Shown here: piece after piece, positions 8,301-17,236 of the stretch | Layout: each line of letters starts with the position of its first letter | How positions within the stretch are numbered: position 1 is the first letter of the stretch | NCBI GenBank assembly: GCA_016932295.1 | Contig: JAFGDC010000058.1 | Location: forward strand, 1-24,078 | Reading direction: 5' to 3' | Source: a candidate division CSSED10-310 bacterium | Lineage (GTDB): Bacteria > CSSED10-310 > JAFGDC01 | DNA: 24,078 nucleotides | Notes under the pieces: model-generated | The model's database searches: none | What the model saw: the letters and a program-made list of their open reading frames with translations, nothing else | Told to the model about the DNA's origin: nothing | Translations under genes and position numbers: made by a program

Positions 8301-8591
8301 ATGAAAATCAAGCCCATGCATGACAGATTGCTGGTGAAGCGCGTTGAGGAGAAAGAAGAAGTGCGCGGTGGGATTATCATTCCCGATACCGCCAAGGAAA
8401 AGCCCCAGGAGGGCAAGGTTATGGCGGTAGGACCCGGCAAGCCCGGCAAGGAAGGTGAATTGATCCCCATGACCGTCAAGGCGGGTGACATGATCCTGTT
8501 CGGCAAGTATGCCGGCACCGAAATCAAGATCGACGGCGAAGAATATTTGATCATGCGCGAGGACGACGTCCTCGGTGTCATCGAAGCATAG
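8301..8591 (+). CDS. groES: Co-chaperonin GroES (10 kDa)
   Basis: This 96-residue protein has the usual GroES length. It forms the heptameric lid that caps GroEL and encloses the folding chamber in the cytoplasm. The start is ATG 8301, directly after GGAGGAAATC. An in-frame GTG at 8232 would add 23 residues but lies inside the CIRCE operator and is rejected. Visible hallmarks are the N-terminal strand [12 protein letters not shown], the mobile loop that binds GroEL ([18 protein letters not shown], about 18-35), the [10 protein letters not shown] turn, and the C-terminal [15 protein letters not shown]. groEL begins 30 bp downstream in the same operon, and both are expected to be heat-inducible through CIRCE/HrcA. 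Confidence 0.98.
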   Translation: MKIKPMHDRLLVKRVEEKEEVRGGIIIPDTAKEKPQEGKVMAVGPGKPGKEGELIPMTVKAGDMILFGKYAGTEIKIDGEEYLIMREDDVLGVIEA

Positions 8592-8609
8592 TATCCTTTG
8601 GATGCATAA

Positions 8610-10256
<1,647 letters not shown>

Positions 10257-10268
10257 TCCCCGTGTACC

Positions 10269-10307
10269 AGGCCTCCTTTCCCCAGGGAAGGGAGGCCTTT
10301 CTTGTTA
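10269..10307 (+). terminator. Rho-independent terminator of the groESL operon
   Basis: Left arm AGGCCTCCTTTCC (10269-10281) pairs with GGAAGGGAGGCCT (10286-10298), a 13-bp stem with one G-U pair and a CCAG loop. It is followed by TTTCTTGTT. It begins 12 bp after the groEL stop codon. Confidence 0.9.
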
Positions 10308-10499
10308 TATCTGATTCCGCGGCCATGCTGACCACCGATCCTGGCGTGGAGGCGGTCACCTGAGTCACACCGGCTATCGACGCGGCCGGAGCCCGGTGAT
10401 ACCGTGCATCCAGACCCAGGTAGCGGCTTGGTTTCAAGAAGTTGCAGGACTGCTGGTGAAGCATTGGTTCCAGGAATGAGCTTCAGGAAGGAGCTGGTG

Positions 10500-11861
10500 A
10501 TGCCACGTTGTACACTGTTGGTGATTCTTTTACTGCTCAACGCCATCCATGCGGCTGCTCAGGACGATGTCGCCGAGTATCCTCCGCGGCGAAACGCGGT
10601 TGTCCAGGTAGTGGACATGGTGGGTCCGGCGGTGGTAAACATCAGCACCGAAAAGGTCACCACCTACTACGCCGATCCATTTTATTCATTCGCCCACCGT
10701 TATTTCAGGGACTTTCTCTCCGTACCCAGAAGTGTCGAGGAGGAAAGTCTCGGCTCGGGAATCCTCATCGATAGTCAGGGACACATTCTCACCAACGAAC
10801 ACGTCATTCTTCCGGCCTCGCGGATCAAGATCACTCTTTCTGACAAGCGCGAGTTCACCGGGAACCTGCGCGGGGCATCATCGCGGTTCGATTTGGCGGT
10901 GATCAGGGTGGAAGCGGGAGATCCCCTGCCCTATGTCCCGCTGGCCTCCTCGGGAGACCTGATGATAGGTGAGACGGTGATCGCCATCGGCAATCCCTTC
11001 GGATTGTCCCATACGGTCACCACCGGTGTGATCAGCGCTCTGAATCGCACCATCCGCCTCGATGAGAACCGGGTACTGCATGATTTCATCCAGACCGATG
11101 CCAGCATCAATCCCGGCAACAGCGGCGGCCCCCTTTTGAACATTCATGGCAGGTTGATCGGAATCAACACCGCCATTTACAAGGAAGCCCAGGGTATTGG
11201 ATTCGCGATTCCCGCCGACAAGGCCGCCCAGGTGGTGGCCGATCTCATCACGCTGGGAACGGTTCGCCGAGCATGGTTCGGAATGTACGTGCAGGACCTC
11301 ACACCCCGCCTGGCCGCCCATTTCGGAGTCCCCGTGGAAACAGGTGTCATCATCAGTTCGGTCGAGGAAGGGCCGGCGCAGACGGCAGGCTTGCGGCACG
11401 GCGATGTGATTGTCAACATGAACAGCGTGACGGTAAAAAGCAAACGAGGGTTCCTGGATTTCACCTCGGAACAGTTACCCGACACCCGTATCGCCGTTAC
11501 CTATTACCGTGACGGCCGGGAGCAGCAGACCACGTTGACTCCGGTGCTGCTGCCTCCTGATCTGGGCGAGACCATTGCGTCCGAGTGGCTGGGAATCGAG
11601 GTGAACGCAATGACACGGGAGTTGCGTCAACGATATGCATTGCGTCCCAACACCGGCGCGGTGATCACGGACATCAGGCAGGACAGCCCGGCCGCCAAGC
11701 ATGGATTGAAACCAGGCGATACAATCATCCAGGTGAACGCGGAAGAAATCGCCTCGCCCGAAAAGCTGTATCAGGCCATGATCAGGGCTCGTGACATGGA
11801 AGAAGTGTTCCTGGTTTTCTTCCGTGGCTCTTATGCCTACAAGGTGACCATCGCACCCTAA
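10500..11861 (+). CDS. htrA: HtrA/Deg-family periplasmic serine protease with two PDZ domains
   Basis: This 453-residue exported protease/chaperone handles misfolded envelope proteins. ATG 10500 is chosen because AAGGAG lies 6 nt upstream and a signal peptide follows immediately (hydrophobic 5-19, ending HAAAQ); upstream in-frame ATGs at 10404 and 10476 lack good ribosome sites. The trypsin-like domain shows the triad His101 (LTNEHVI), Asp131 (RFDLAVI) and Ser208 (INPGNSGGPLL), with an LA-type loop around 55-80. PDZ1 spans about 258-350 (ETGVIISSVEEGPAQTAGL) and PDZ2 about 363-450 (GAVITDIRQDSPAAKHGL), giving DegP/DegQ-like architecture. NEHV replaces the commoner NNHV or NAHV, a tolerated change. 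It lies downstream of the groE terminator and so needs its own promoter, but none is obvious in 10308-10499. It converges with bshA across 49 bp. Confidence 0.93.
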   Translation: MPRCTLLVILLLLNAIHAAAQDDVAEYPPRRNAVVQVVDMVGPAVVNISTEKVTTYYADPFYSFAHRYFRDFLSVPRSVEEESLGSGILIDSQGHILTNEHVILPASRIKITLSDKREFTGNLRGASSRFDLAVIRVEAGDPLPYVPLASSGDLMIGETVIAIGNPFGLSHTVTTGVISALNRTIRLDENRVLHDFIQTDASINPGNSGGPLLNIHGRLIGINTAIYKEAQGIGFAIPADKAAQVVADLITLGTVRRAWFGMYVQDLTPRLAAHFGVPVETGVIISSVEEGPAQTAGLRHGDVIVNMNSVTVKSKRGFLDFTSEQLPDTRIAVTYYRDGREQQTTLTPVLLPPDLGETIASEWLGIEVNAMTRELRQRYALRPNTGAVITDIRQDSPAAKHGLKPGDTIIQVNAEEIASPEKLYQAMIRARDMEEVFLVFFRGSYAYKVTIAP

Positions 11862-11910
11862 CCCAGGGTGCCGGCGGCGACGTACAACCGGCGCTCTGAC
11901 CGGAACGACG

Positions 11911-13008
11911 CTACCCCCCCAATACGCGCTGGTACAGCTCCTCATACCTGGACACCAACCGGTCGATGGAGAATTCCCGCCGAGCCCGTTCGGCCGCCGC
12001 CACACTCATCGCCCGCCAGCGCGCCTCATCGGTCAACAGCGTCACGATCCGCGCTGCGGTTCTCTCGAGGTCATCCGGCTCACACAGCAATCCCGTCCGC
12101 TCATCCTCTACCACCTCCACCAGTCCCCCCGCGCGTGATACCGCCGGCGGTGTCCCACACGCCATAGCCTCCAGCGCCGACAAACCGAACGATTCATACT
12201 CACTCAGCAAGAGGAACAAGTGCGCCTTTCTCAACAAATCCTCCATCTGCTGCACCGAGCCGGTGAATGTCACCCTGTCACAGATTCCCAGTTCCGCACA
12301 CAATTCCCTGACCAGGCCGAGTTCCGGCCCCGTGCCCGTCAGGATCAACCGGGCAGGCACTTGCCGTTGCACGCGGTAAAACACCCGCACCACATCCGCC
12401 ACCCTCTTCACCGGCCGGAAGTTACTCGCATGCATTAGAATAAACTCGTCACCGGCATACTCACGCCGACCCGATGGATTGAATCTTGAAGTATCCACAA
12501 AATTGTGAATCACCTCGGGAATGCGGTCGAGCTTGAATTTCTCGATGGTCATGTCCCGCAGCCATGCGGACACGGTGGTCAAACCATCACACTGTTCCAT
12601 GGTATAGCTGCACAACCGGAAAAAATCAGGATGGCTCCCAACCAGGGTGATATCGGTGCCATGCATGGTGGCCACCACCTTCACCCGCGGCACGACCATC
12701 CCCGCGATCAGGGCCGCGATGGCGTGTGGCACCGCGTAATGCGCATGTACCAGGTCGATATTCTCCTCCACCATGACTTCCATGAGTTTATTGATAAGGC
12801 TCAGGTCATGGGGTGGATACCTGAACAACGGATATTCAAAAATGTTCACCCGGTGGTACCTGACCGGACTGTTGACGGCCAGGCGAAAAGGCCGGTCGCA
12901 GCTCACGATGTGAACCCGATGACCGCGCCGCGCCAGCGCCTCAGCCAGTTCAGTGGCGACAATCCCACTGCCCCCCTGGGTTGGATGACACACTATTGCG
13001 ATTCGCAT
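11911..13008 (-). CDS. bshA: N-acetyl-alpha-D-glucosaminyl L-malate synthase BshA
   Basis: This 365-residue GT4 glycosyltransferase catalyses step 1 of bacillithiol synthesis: UDP-GlcNAc plus L-malate gives GlcNAc-malate, in the cytoplasm. ATG 13008 is chosen because the family signature starts at once (MRIAIVCHPTQGGSGIVATEL); an upstream in-frame start would overlap bshB1 with a non-homologous 69-residue extension. Other BshA hallmarks are HIVSCDRPFRL, EYPLFRYPPHDLSL, LVHAHYAVPHAIAAL, MHGTDITLVG, HNFVDTSRF, and the retaining-GT4 E-x7-E motif in SEYESFGLSALEAMACGTP. It is the last gene of the methyltransferase-bshC-bshB1-bshA operon, 22 bp after the bshB1 stop. Confidence 0.94.
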   Translation of the reverse strand: MRIAIVCHPTQGGSGIVATELAEALARRGHRVHIVSCDRPFRLAVNSPVRYHRVNIFEYPLFRYPPHDLSLINKLMEVMVEENIDLVHAHYAVPHAIAALIAGMVVPRVKVVATMHGTDITLVGSHPDFFRLCSYTMEQCDGLTTVSAWLRDMTIEKFKLDRIPEVIHNFVDTSRFNPSGRREYAGDEFILMHASNFRPVKRVADVVRVFYRVQRQVPARLILTGTGPELGLVRELCAELGICDRVTFTGSVQQMEDLLRKAHLFLLLSEYESFGLSALEAMACGTPPAVSRAGGLVEVVEDERTGLLCEPDDLERTAARIVTLLTDEARWRAMSVAAAERARREFSIDRLVSRYEELYQRVLGG

Positions 13009-13030
13009 ATATGCATCCCGGTTTCCCCTT

Positions 13031-13750
13031 CTACACTTTCGGATACTTCTCGTACAACGCCACCGGATCATCCACCGGTACCGGTCGCCGCACGAGGAAT
13101 GGTTCGCCGTAACTCCTGTGTATCTGGGACCCGAAGTAGCATGCCCGGGCTTCCAGGATACGGGTGAACTCAGGCTGCGAGATCCCCGTCGCGCGTTCCT
13201 TCGATGCCGGATCATACAACTGCGACCGAAAGCACCCCACCGCCTTCATCTTGGTTTCGAAATGCTCCGTCACATCGACGATAAAACTCGGCAAGAAAGG
13301 AAAATGCGCCATAAAGAACAGCACCTCATTGGGTCGGTATGGTTCACCCCGGGCGGGAAATTTCTCGAATCCAAGAGGATACATGATACTCTTCATGAGT
13401 TCCCCGGCCGCGCAGTGATCGGGATGAAGGTCCTCCCAGTGGTGCGTCAGTACAAGAGCCGGCCGGTACCGCCGCAAGTGCTCGATCAGGATTGTCCGAT
13501 TCTCCCTGGTATCAGCCAACCGCCCGTCACCAAGGTCCAGGTTGATCCTCTCGCTGACCCCAAGGATCCCGGCCGCCGCCGCCGCTTCTTCGTTCCGTGA
13601 TGCAGGCGATCCGCGCGTACCCATTTCCCCCCTGGTGAGATCAATGATGACCACCGAGCGGCCGAGTGCCGTCAATTTGGCCACCGTGCCACCCGCGATC
13701 ATCTCCACATCATCGGGATGCGCTCCGATCGCGACCACGTCCACCTTCAC
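13031..13750 (-). CDS. bshB1: Bacillithiol biosynthesis deacetylase BshB1
   Basis: This 239-residue zinc-dependent LmbE/PIG-L family deacetylase converts GlcNAc-malate to GlcN-malate (step 2 of bacillithiol synthesis). The start is GTG 13750, supported by GAGGAG 8 nt upstream and by a 4-bp GTGA overlap with the bshC stop, indicating translational coupling. The N-terminal zinc-binding motif is GAHPDDVEMIAGGT (His-Pro-Asp-Asp-x-Glu, about 10-14). It is followed by LTRGEMGTRGS, the NLDLGDGRL segment, and the second metal/active-site motif HHWEDLHPDH (about 102-111). ACYFGSQIHRSYGEPF near the C-terminus is typical of BshB1 rather than of MshB or generic LmbE. Position between bshC and bshA supports the assignment. 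Confidence 0.94.
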   Translation of the reverse strand: MKVDVVAIGAHPDDVEMIAGGTVAKLTALGRSVVIIDLTRGEMGTRGSPASRNEEAAAAAGILGVSERINLDLGDGRLADTRENRTILIEHLRRYRPALVLTHHWEDLHPDHCAAGELMKSIMYPLGFEKFPARGEPYRPNEVLFFMAHFPFLPSFIVDVTEHFETKMKAVGCFRSQLYDPASKERATGISQPEFTRILEARACYFGSQIHRSYGEPFLVRRPVPVDDPVALYEKYPKV

Positions 13751-15318
13751 GACTCACTCCTCTCCGCCGACACGCACACCACCTGGTGGCACCGGCAATC
13801 AGGATTCAGACATTCGATACAGCGATCAATGAACGCTTCACCATGATGCGCCAGGAAGTAGAATGGACTCACGACCCGCTCTTGCAACTTCCCTCCTGGG
13901 TAGACAGCCTCCCGCACCCTGTTCCGGCGTTCGCCTCCCGTTCCGGCGGCGGCAAGGCGCTCTTCGTGAAGTCGCCGCAACGCCCGCGAGAGATTGTAGT
14001 CGATACCCTCGATGGACTTCCGCAGCCACTTTTCACCGCCGCCGGCGGCGCGCAACTCCTGGATCAATTCATTCCCCTTGCTTCTGATCCTGCCGAGATC
14101 CGCACCGGACGACTCGAGAGCAGGCGCGGGCGCTTCGTCGAGACTGAACAGATCCGGGAGGGCCAGGGACAAACGCTCCATCAACCGCGTGACGGGTGGG
14201 TCCAGGAAAGTGGCGCTGATCCTGGGCGCCAGCAGCGATCGCCGCACCTCCAACCAGTCATAGAGCGGATCGATCTGCCACAAATAGTAAAGTTCCGAAG
14301 GTCCCGCGATGTACGCCGCCACCGGCAGCAGCCCATCCTGGACCAGCGGTCGCAACGCCGCGCCCGGCGAAAATCCCTCCGGATCATCACTGATCATCGC
14401 GGCGGTTTCTTTCGCCGTGAGCCACTCTCCGTCGATCTGGAACCTTCCATCGTCGTACCCGATCTTCCGGCGCCCCGACGGACCGATCCTGAACAGGCCC
14501 GCATCCCTCAACGGCGGTGTCAATCCCATTCTCCGCACGCACTCTCCCCCCTTCACCAGGGCGGCCTGAACCCCATCCCAGTCCTCCACGATCCGCCCCA
14601 GGAACGGCGCGGCCATGGCGCGCAGCAGGCGCGGCTCCACCAACACGACGGGATGATGCCGGAACAGCGTTGCCGTCAGAGTGGCGAAAAAGCTGCTGTA
14701 ATCCCTCATCGACACCCGTTGAACCATGTCCAGCAGCCATGGCCGGAACTCATTGTCAGGCAGGACGCCGGTCATGAACTCAATGAGTCCGTGCCGACAG
14801 TGCTCGAGGCTCACGTCGTGCACGGGCGGCACCGACCCCGTTGAAATGTCTCCGGGGAACCGGCAGACAAACTGCGCGTCCCCCAGCCGGCAACGGTTCA
14901 CTTCGAGGATATCGTGATCCTCACCGGCGATCCAGAATGCAGGCAGCAACTCCGGGTGCATGATCCGCAACCGCCCGCACCAGGCGAGCACCGAAACGAT
15001 CTTGAGGAATCCGTACAAGGGACCCAGCAACAACCCGGGCTGCTGGCCGGACATGAGGAAACGGAATCCGTGGGGAGCACGTGCCAGCATCTCGGCGCCG
15101 GCAATGTTGCCCATCTCGAGATTGTAGTCGACCAGCACCGCCCTGGCGCGTTCCGGATCCTGCAGAGCCGAGGCGCTGGAATGAGTCACCCGGCTGACTG
15201 AAAACATCATTGGAGCGAGTTCTCCACCAAGCAGATCAGCTCTGGCCAGAAGATGATCCCTGCCGAATGCGGGATGCTCACCGTACGGCATCTCGTGGAT
15301 CGCGAACCGAAGTCCCAT
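13747..15318 (-). CDS. bshC: Bacillithiol synthase (cysteine-adding enzyme) BshC, with a Cys-rich C-terminal tail
   Basis: This 523-residue protein is of BshC length. It catalyses the last step of bacillithiol synthesis, adding cysteine to GlcN-malate. ATG 15318 overlaps the preceding methyltransferase stop as TGATG; a GTG one codon earlier (15321) is equally possible. Family motifs are SGQQPGLLLGPLYGFLK (90-106), FWIAGEDHDILEVNR (128-142), the AGPSELYYLWQ block, and the C-terminal GGKLQERVVSPFYFLAHHG. The Rossmann-like core is followed by a coiled segment. The end is odd: the last 25 residues contain CxxC-x4-CxC plus one more Cys (CIECLNPDCRC...C), a cluster that could bind Zn or an Fe-S centre. 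I do not know it from characterised BshC proteins. It is translationally coupled to both neighbours. Confidence 0.93.
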   Translation of the reverse strand: MGLRFAIHEMPYGEHPAFGRDHLLARADLLGGELAPMMFSVSRVTHSSASALQDPERARAVLVDYNLEMGNIAGAEMLARAPHGFRFLMSGQQPGLLLGPLYGFLKIVSVLAWCGRLRIMHPELLPAFWIAGEDHDILEVNRCRLGDAQFVCRFPGDISTGSVPPVHDVSLEHCRHGLIEFMTGVLPDNEFRPWLLDMVQRVSMRDYSSFFATLTATLFRHHPVVLVEPRLLRAMAAPFLGRIVEDWDGVQAALVKGGECVRRMGLTPPLRDAGLFRIGPSGRRKIGYDDGRFQIDGEWLTAKETAAMISDDPEGFSPGAALRPLVQDGLLPVAAYIAGPSELYYLWQIDPLYDWLEVRRSLLAPRISATFLDPPVTRLMERLSLALPDLFSLDEAPAPALESSGADLGRIRSKGNELIQELRAAGGGEKWLRKSIEGIDYNLSRALRRLHEERLAAAGTGGERRNRVREAVYPGGKLQERVVSPFYFLAHHGEAFIDRCIECLNPDCRCHQVVCVSAERSES

Positions 15319-16070
15319 CACTCACACCGCCGCGCCGACAGGATCATCCGCGGGGAGTCGGCGGCGAACGGTACGCCTGCGAAGTCCCCTTTCAGCTCCA
15401 CGCCGGTGAATCCCGCCCCTGCGGCCATTGCGATCAACTCCCGGGGATGATACATGCGCACGCTTTCGAATAACCGCACATCCCCTCCGGCTCGTCGCAG
15501 GAGAATCTCCTTCTCCACCCGATCACCACATATCCACCTGGTCTGGCGAAGCAGACCCGCATCGGTCAGGCACTCGTCACAAGGCACCAGGTTCATTTCC
15601 ACGAGTTCCCGATTCATGTGATCGAGCACCAACCACCCTCTCGGCAGCAGCACCCGATGGAATTCCTCGAGGACCGCCTGATTCTCCGCTTCATCGTGGA
15701 AATAACCGAAACTGGAGAACAAGCTGAACACCGAATCAAATCCAGCGTTCAGGGGTAACTCCCGAAGATCGCCCCTGATCAATCTGCCACTCACTCCAGG
15801 CCGGTTCAGCGCCTCCTGGAGAAGCTCCGCCGACAGATCCACCCCCCACGCATCGTAGCCGAGGTCCAGCAGCACGCGGAGATGACGGCCGGCACCACAC
15901 GCGGCATCCAACAGCACCGCGCCGGAAGGCAAGCCGAGATGCCTCACCAGAGCCATGACCTCTTCTCTCGCCGTCGACTCATCGCGATGGCAGTACACGG
16001 TCGAATAGTATGCACCGAACGTTCTTCTGTACCATGCACCGCCATGCGGAAACTCGCATTCTTTCACCAT
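15318..16070 (-). CDS. Class I SAM-dependent methyltransferase, first gene of the bsh operon
   Basis: This 250-residue cytoplasmic Rossmann-fold methyltransferase shows SAM motif I VLLDAACGAGRHL (52-64), the acidic ribose-binding residue in WGVDLS (Asp78), GDLRELP (100-106) and the post-II strand FDSVFSLFSSFGYF (111-124). ATG 16070 has a GGAG about 10 nt upstream. The stop TGA overlaps the bshC start, so expression is coupled to bacillithiol synthesis. In green sulfur bacteria a SAM methyltransferase (NmbA) converts bacillithiol to N-methyl-bacillithiol. By context this protein is the best candidate for an equivalent step, but the substrate cannot be read from sequence. Alternatives are a methyltransferase acting on another thiol or metabolite. 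No membrane segments are present. Confidence 0.88.
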   Translation of the reverse strand: MVKECEFPHGGAWYRRTFGAYYSTVYCHRDESTAREEVMALVRHLGLPSGAVLLDAACGAGRHLRVLLDLGYDAWGVDLSAELLQEALNRPGVSGRLIRGDLRELPLNAGFDSVFSLFSSFGYFHDEAENQAVLEEFHRVLLPRGWLVLDHMNRELVEMNLVPCDECLTDAGLLRQTRWICGDRVEKEILLRRAGGDVRLFESVRMYHPRELIAMAAGAGFTGVELKGDFAGVPFAADSPRMILSARRCE

Positions 16071-16090
16071 CGGTCACTCACTCCGCACTC

Positions 16091-16119
16091 ACTCTATAGC
16101 ACCATGCCGTCCCTGCCAA
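16091..16119 (-). promoter_or_regulatory. Possible promoter of the methyltransferase-bsh operon
   Basis: On the minus strand a -35 TTGGCA (16114-16119, 5 of 6) precedes TAGAGT (16091-16096) by 17 bp, or TATAGA (16093-16098) by 15 bp. Transcription would start about 15 nt before the methyltransferase ATG, which is short, so this is tentative. Confidence 0.3.
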
Positions 16120-16544
16120 CCAGGGCTTCCCATGGCCGTACCGGCACGCATAGGGCATGGTCCGGATGACTATGATAGTACAGGCGGGAAACTGCCACCC
16201 AGCGCGATGCCATCTTCTATTGCGTTCCTGCTGAAGACCTCGGTCGATTTGTGGTTGATCAGCAACCGGCCCGCGCGCACATCTTCATCCTCCAATCGCG
16301 CGGCCCGTGAGAATTCTCAACCTATCGGATCCAGGTAGTCATCGCGCGACAGGCGCACCATGACTCGCGCCGCAATGAGCCGCCATCGGCGCGGCAAGGC
16401 TCCCGGATCATCATGCCGGTAGTCATCAGATTTTCATAGGTATGCCATCGGATCGGACGTGTCAACGATCCGATTTGATCCGGCTCATCTGGGCGCGCGG
16501 GTTCCAATCCCGCCTCCACGGGAACCGATCAGGACGACGCCTGG
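16120..16544. other. Hairpin-rich noncoding stretch containing a tRNA T-arm-like sequence
   Basis: No credible gene is seen. Hairpins are GGTTG/CAACC (16253-16267), GGCC-GCGCG/CGCGC-GGCC with one bulge (16268-16305), and a perfect 9-bp stem ATCGGATCG/CGATCCGAT (16447-16474). At 16497-16513 GCGGG-TTCCAAT-CCCGC looks like a tRNA T-arm, but no matching acceptor, D or anticodon arm can be built around it. A further 7-bp stem (16527-16546) overlaps the stop of the next minus-strand gene. Whether this is an expressed RNA or a tRNA-derived relic is unknown. Confidence 0.4.
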
Positions 16545-17021
16545 TCAGAGCTTGCCGTCAAGCGCCAGGTGGCTGAGATATCCGGTGAGAGCGGCAAAAA
16601 AAAAGGGCACTCCGGCGAGGGTCAGTGTCTCTTCGAGCAGGATCGGCGCTACCATGATCGGCAGACAGAGGACAACGGCGGCGGTCTTGGTATGAATCCA
16701 ACCACGATGGTGGCTGATGATCGGCAACATGGCGAAATATCCGAGTAGGGCCGCCGCCAGGTAGTGCTGGCTGAAGATGAGCACCGTATCGGCGCCGAAG
16801 AAGAGAATGTAGAACAATTTCTGCCCCTTCGAAGTGGTATCGACGTCAGGCCATAGACCGCCGAGGATGCAGACCACCAGCAGAAACGAAGCGTTCTTCA
16901 GATTGGGTGCGGTCAATTCCAATCCATTGTCGCCAAACAACGGTGAGAGCATCGAAAGAATACCGGCAACCGCCACGGCGGCGACTATCGCTCCCGCTAC
17001 GTGTCCCCTGTATCCAGCCAT
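16545..17021 (-). CDS. YdjM/DUF457-family membrane protein (putative metal-dependent hydrolase)
   Basis: This 158-residue multi-pass inner-membrane protein starts at ATG 17021, 6 nt after an AGGAGGT ribosome site; an upstream in-frame start at 17048 is not preferred. About four hydrophobic segments are visible (10-29, 44-56, 69-102, 113-150). The family's conserved polar residues are present: His7 near the N-terminus, LGGLWPDVDTTSKGQK (53-68, Asp59 and Asp61), SHHRGWIHT (103-111), and SHLALD (150-155) at the end. These are proposed metal ligands in the YdjM/DUF457 family, whose reaction is not established. The protein stops three residues after HLALD, so it is on the short side. Neighbours give no clue to substrate. 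Confidence 0.8.
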   Translation of the reverse strand: MAGYRGHVAGAIVAAVAVAGILSMLSPLFGDNGLELTAPNLKNASFLLVVCILGGLWPDVDTTSKGQKLFYILFFGADTVLIFSQHYLAAALLGYFAMLPIISHHRGWIHTKTAAVVLCLPIMVAPILLEETLTLAGVPFFFAALTGYLSHLALDGKL

Positions 17022-17141
17022 CCGTACCTCCTGACCAGATCCTTGCAAGCCTGGGTGGAACTGTCAATGGAACCGTGCGGCAAAACAGGCTGATTCGATG
17101 ACAGTCCCGTCCGACGACATACTTCCGTTGTCATAGAATGC

Positions 17142-17147
17142 ATTATA
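17142..17147 (-). promoter_or_regulatory. Perfect -10 hexamer upstream of the YdjM/DUF457 gene
   Basis: A minus-strand TATAAT stands about 120 bp before the gene start in an otherwise empty 215-bp gap (17022-17236). No acceptable -35 hexamer is found at 16-18 bp, and no extended -10 TG is present, so promoter function is uncertain. Confidence 0.25.
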
Positions 17148-17236
17148 ACCGTTGGGAAGGAGGATCCTGATTGACGGGATTGCATGTCGGGGGCAGGCGC
17201 GGACCTTACGACAGAGCCGGTGACCGCCATCCGGCT

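Noticed and set aside
10404..10499. Longer N-terminus for the HtrA protease
   Set aside because: The extra 32 residues are not signal-like, while ATG 10500 has AAGGAG at ideal spacing followed at once by a signal peptide.
12505..13167. Plus-strand ORF of 220 residues opposite bshA/bshB1
   Set aside because: It lies antisense to two well-supported bsh genes, its composition is His/Pro-rich and unlike a real protein, and it has no ribosome site.
16430..16525. Complete tRNA or tmRNA on the plus strand
   Set aside because: Only the T-arm fits. The seven bases after it (CTCCACG) have no complementary acceptor strand upstream, no CCA follows, and no anticodon arm or tmRNA tag reading frame is found.
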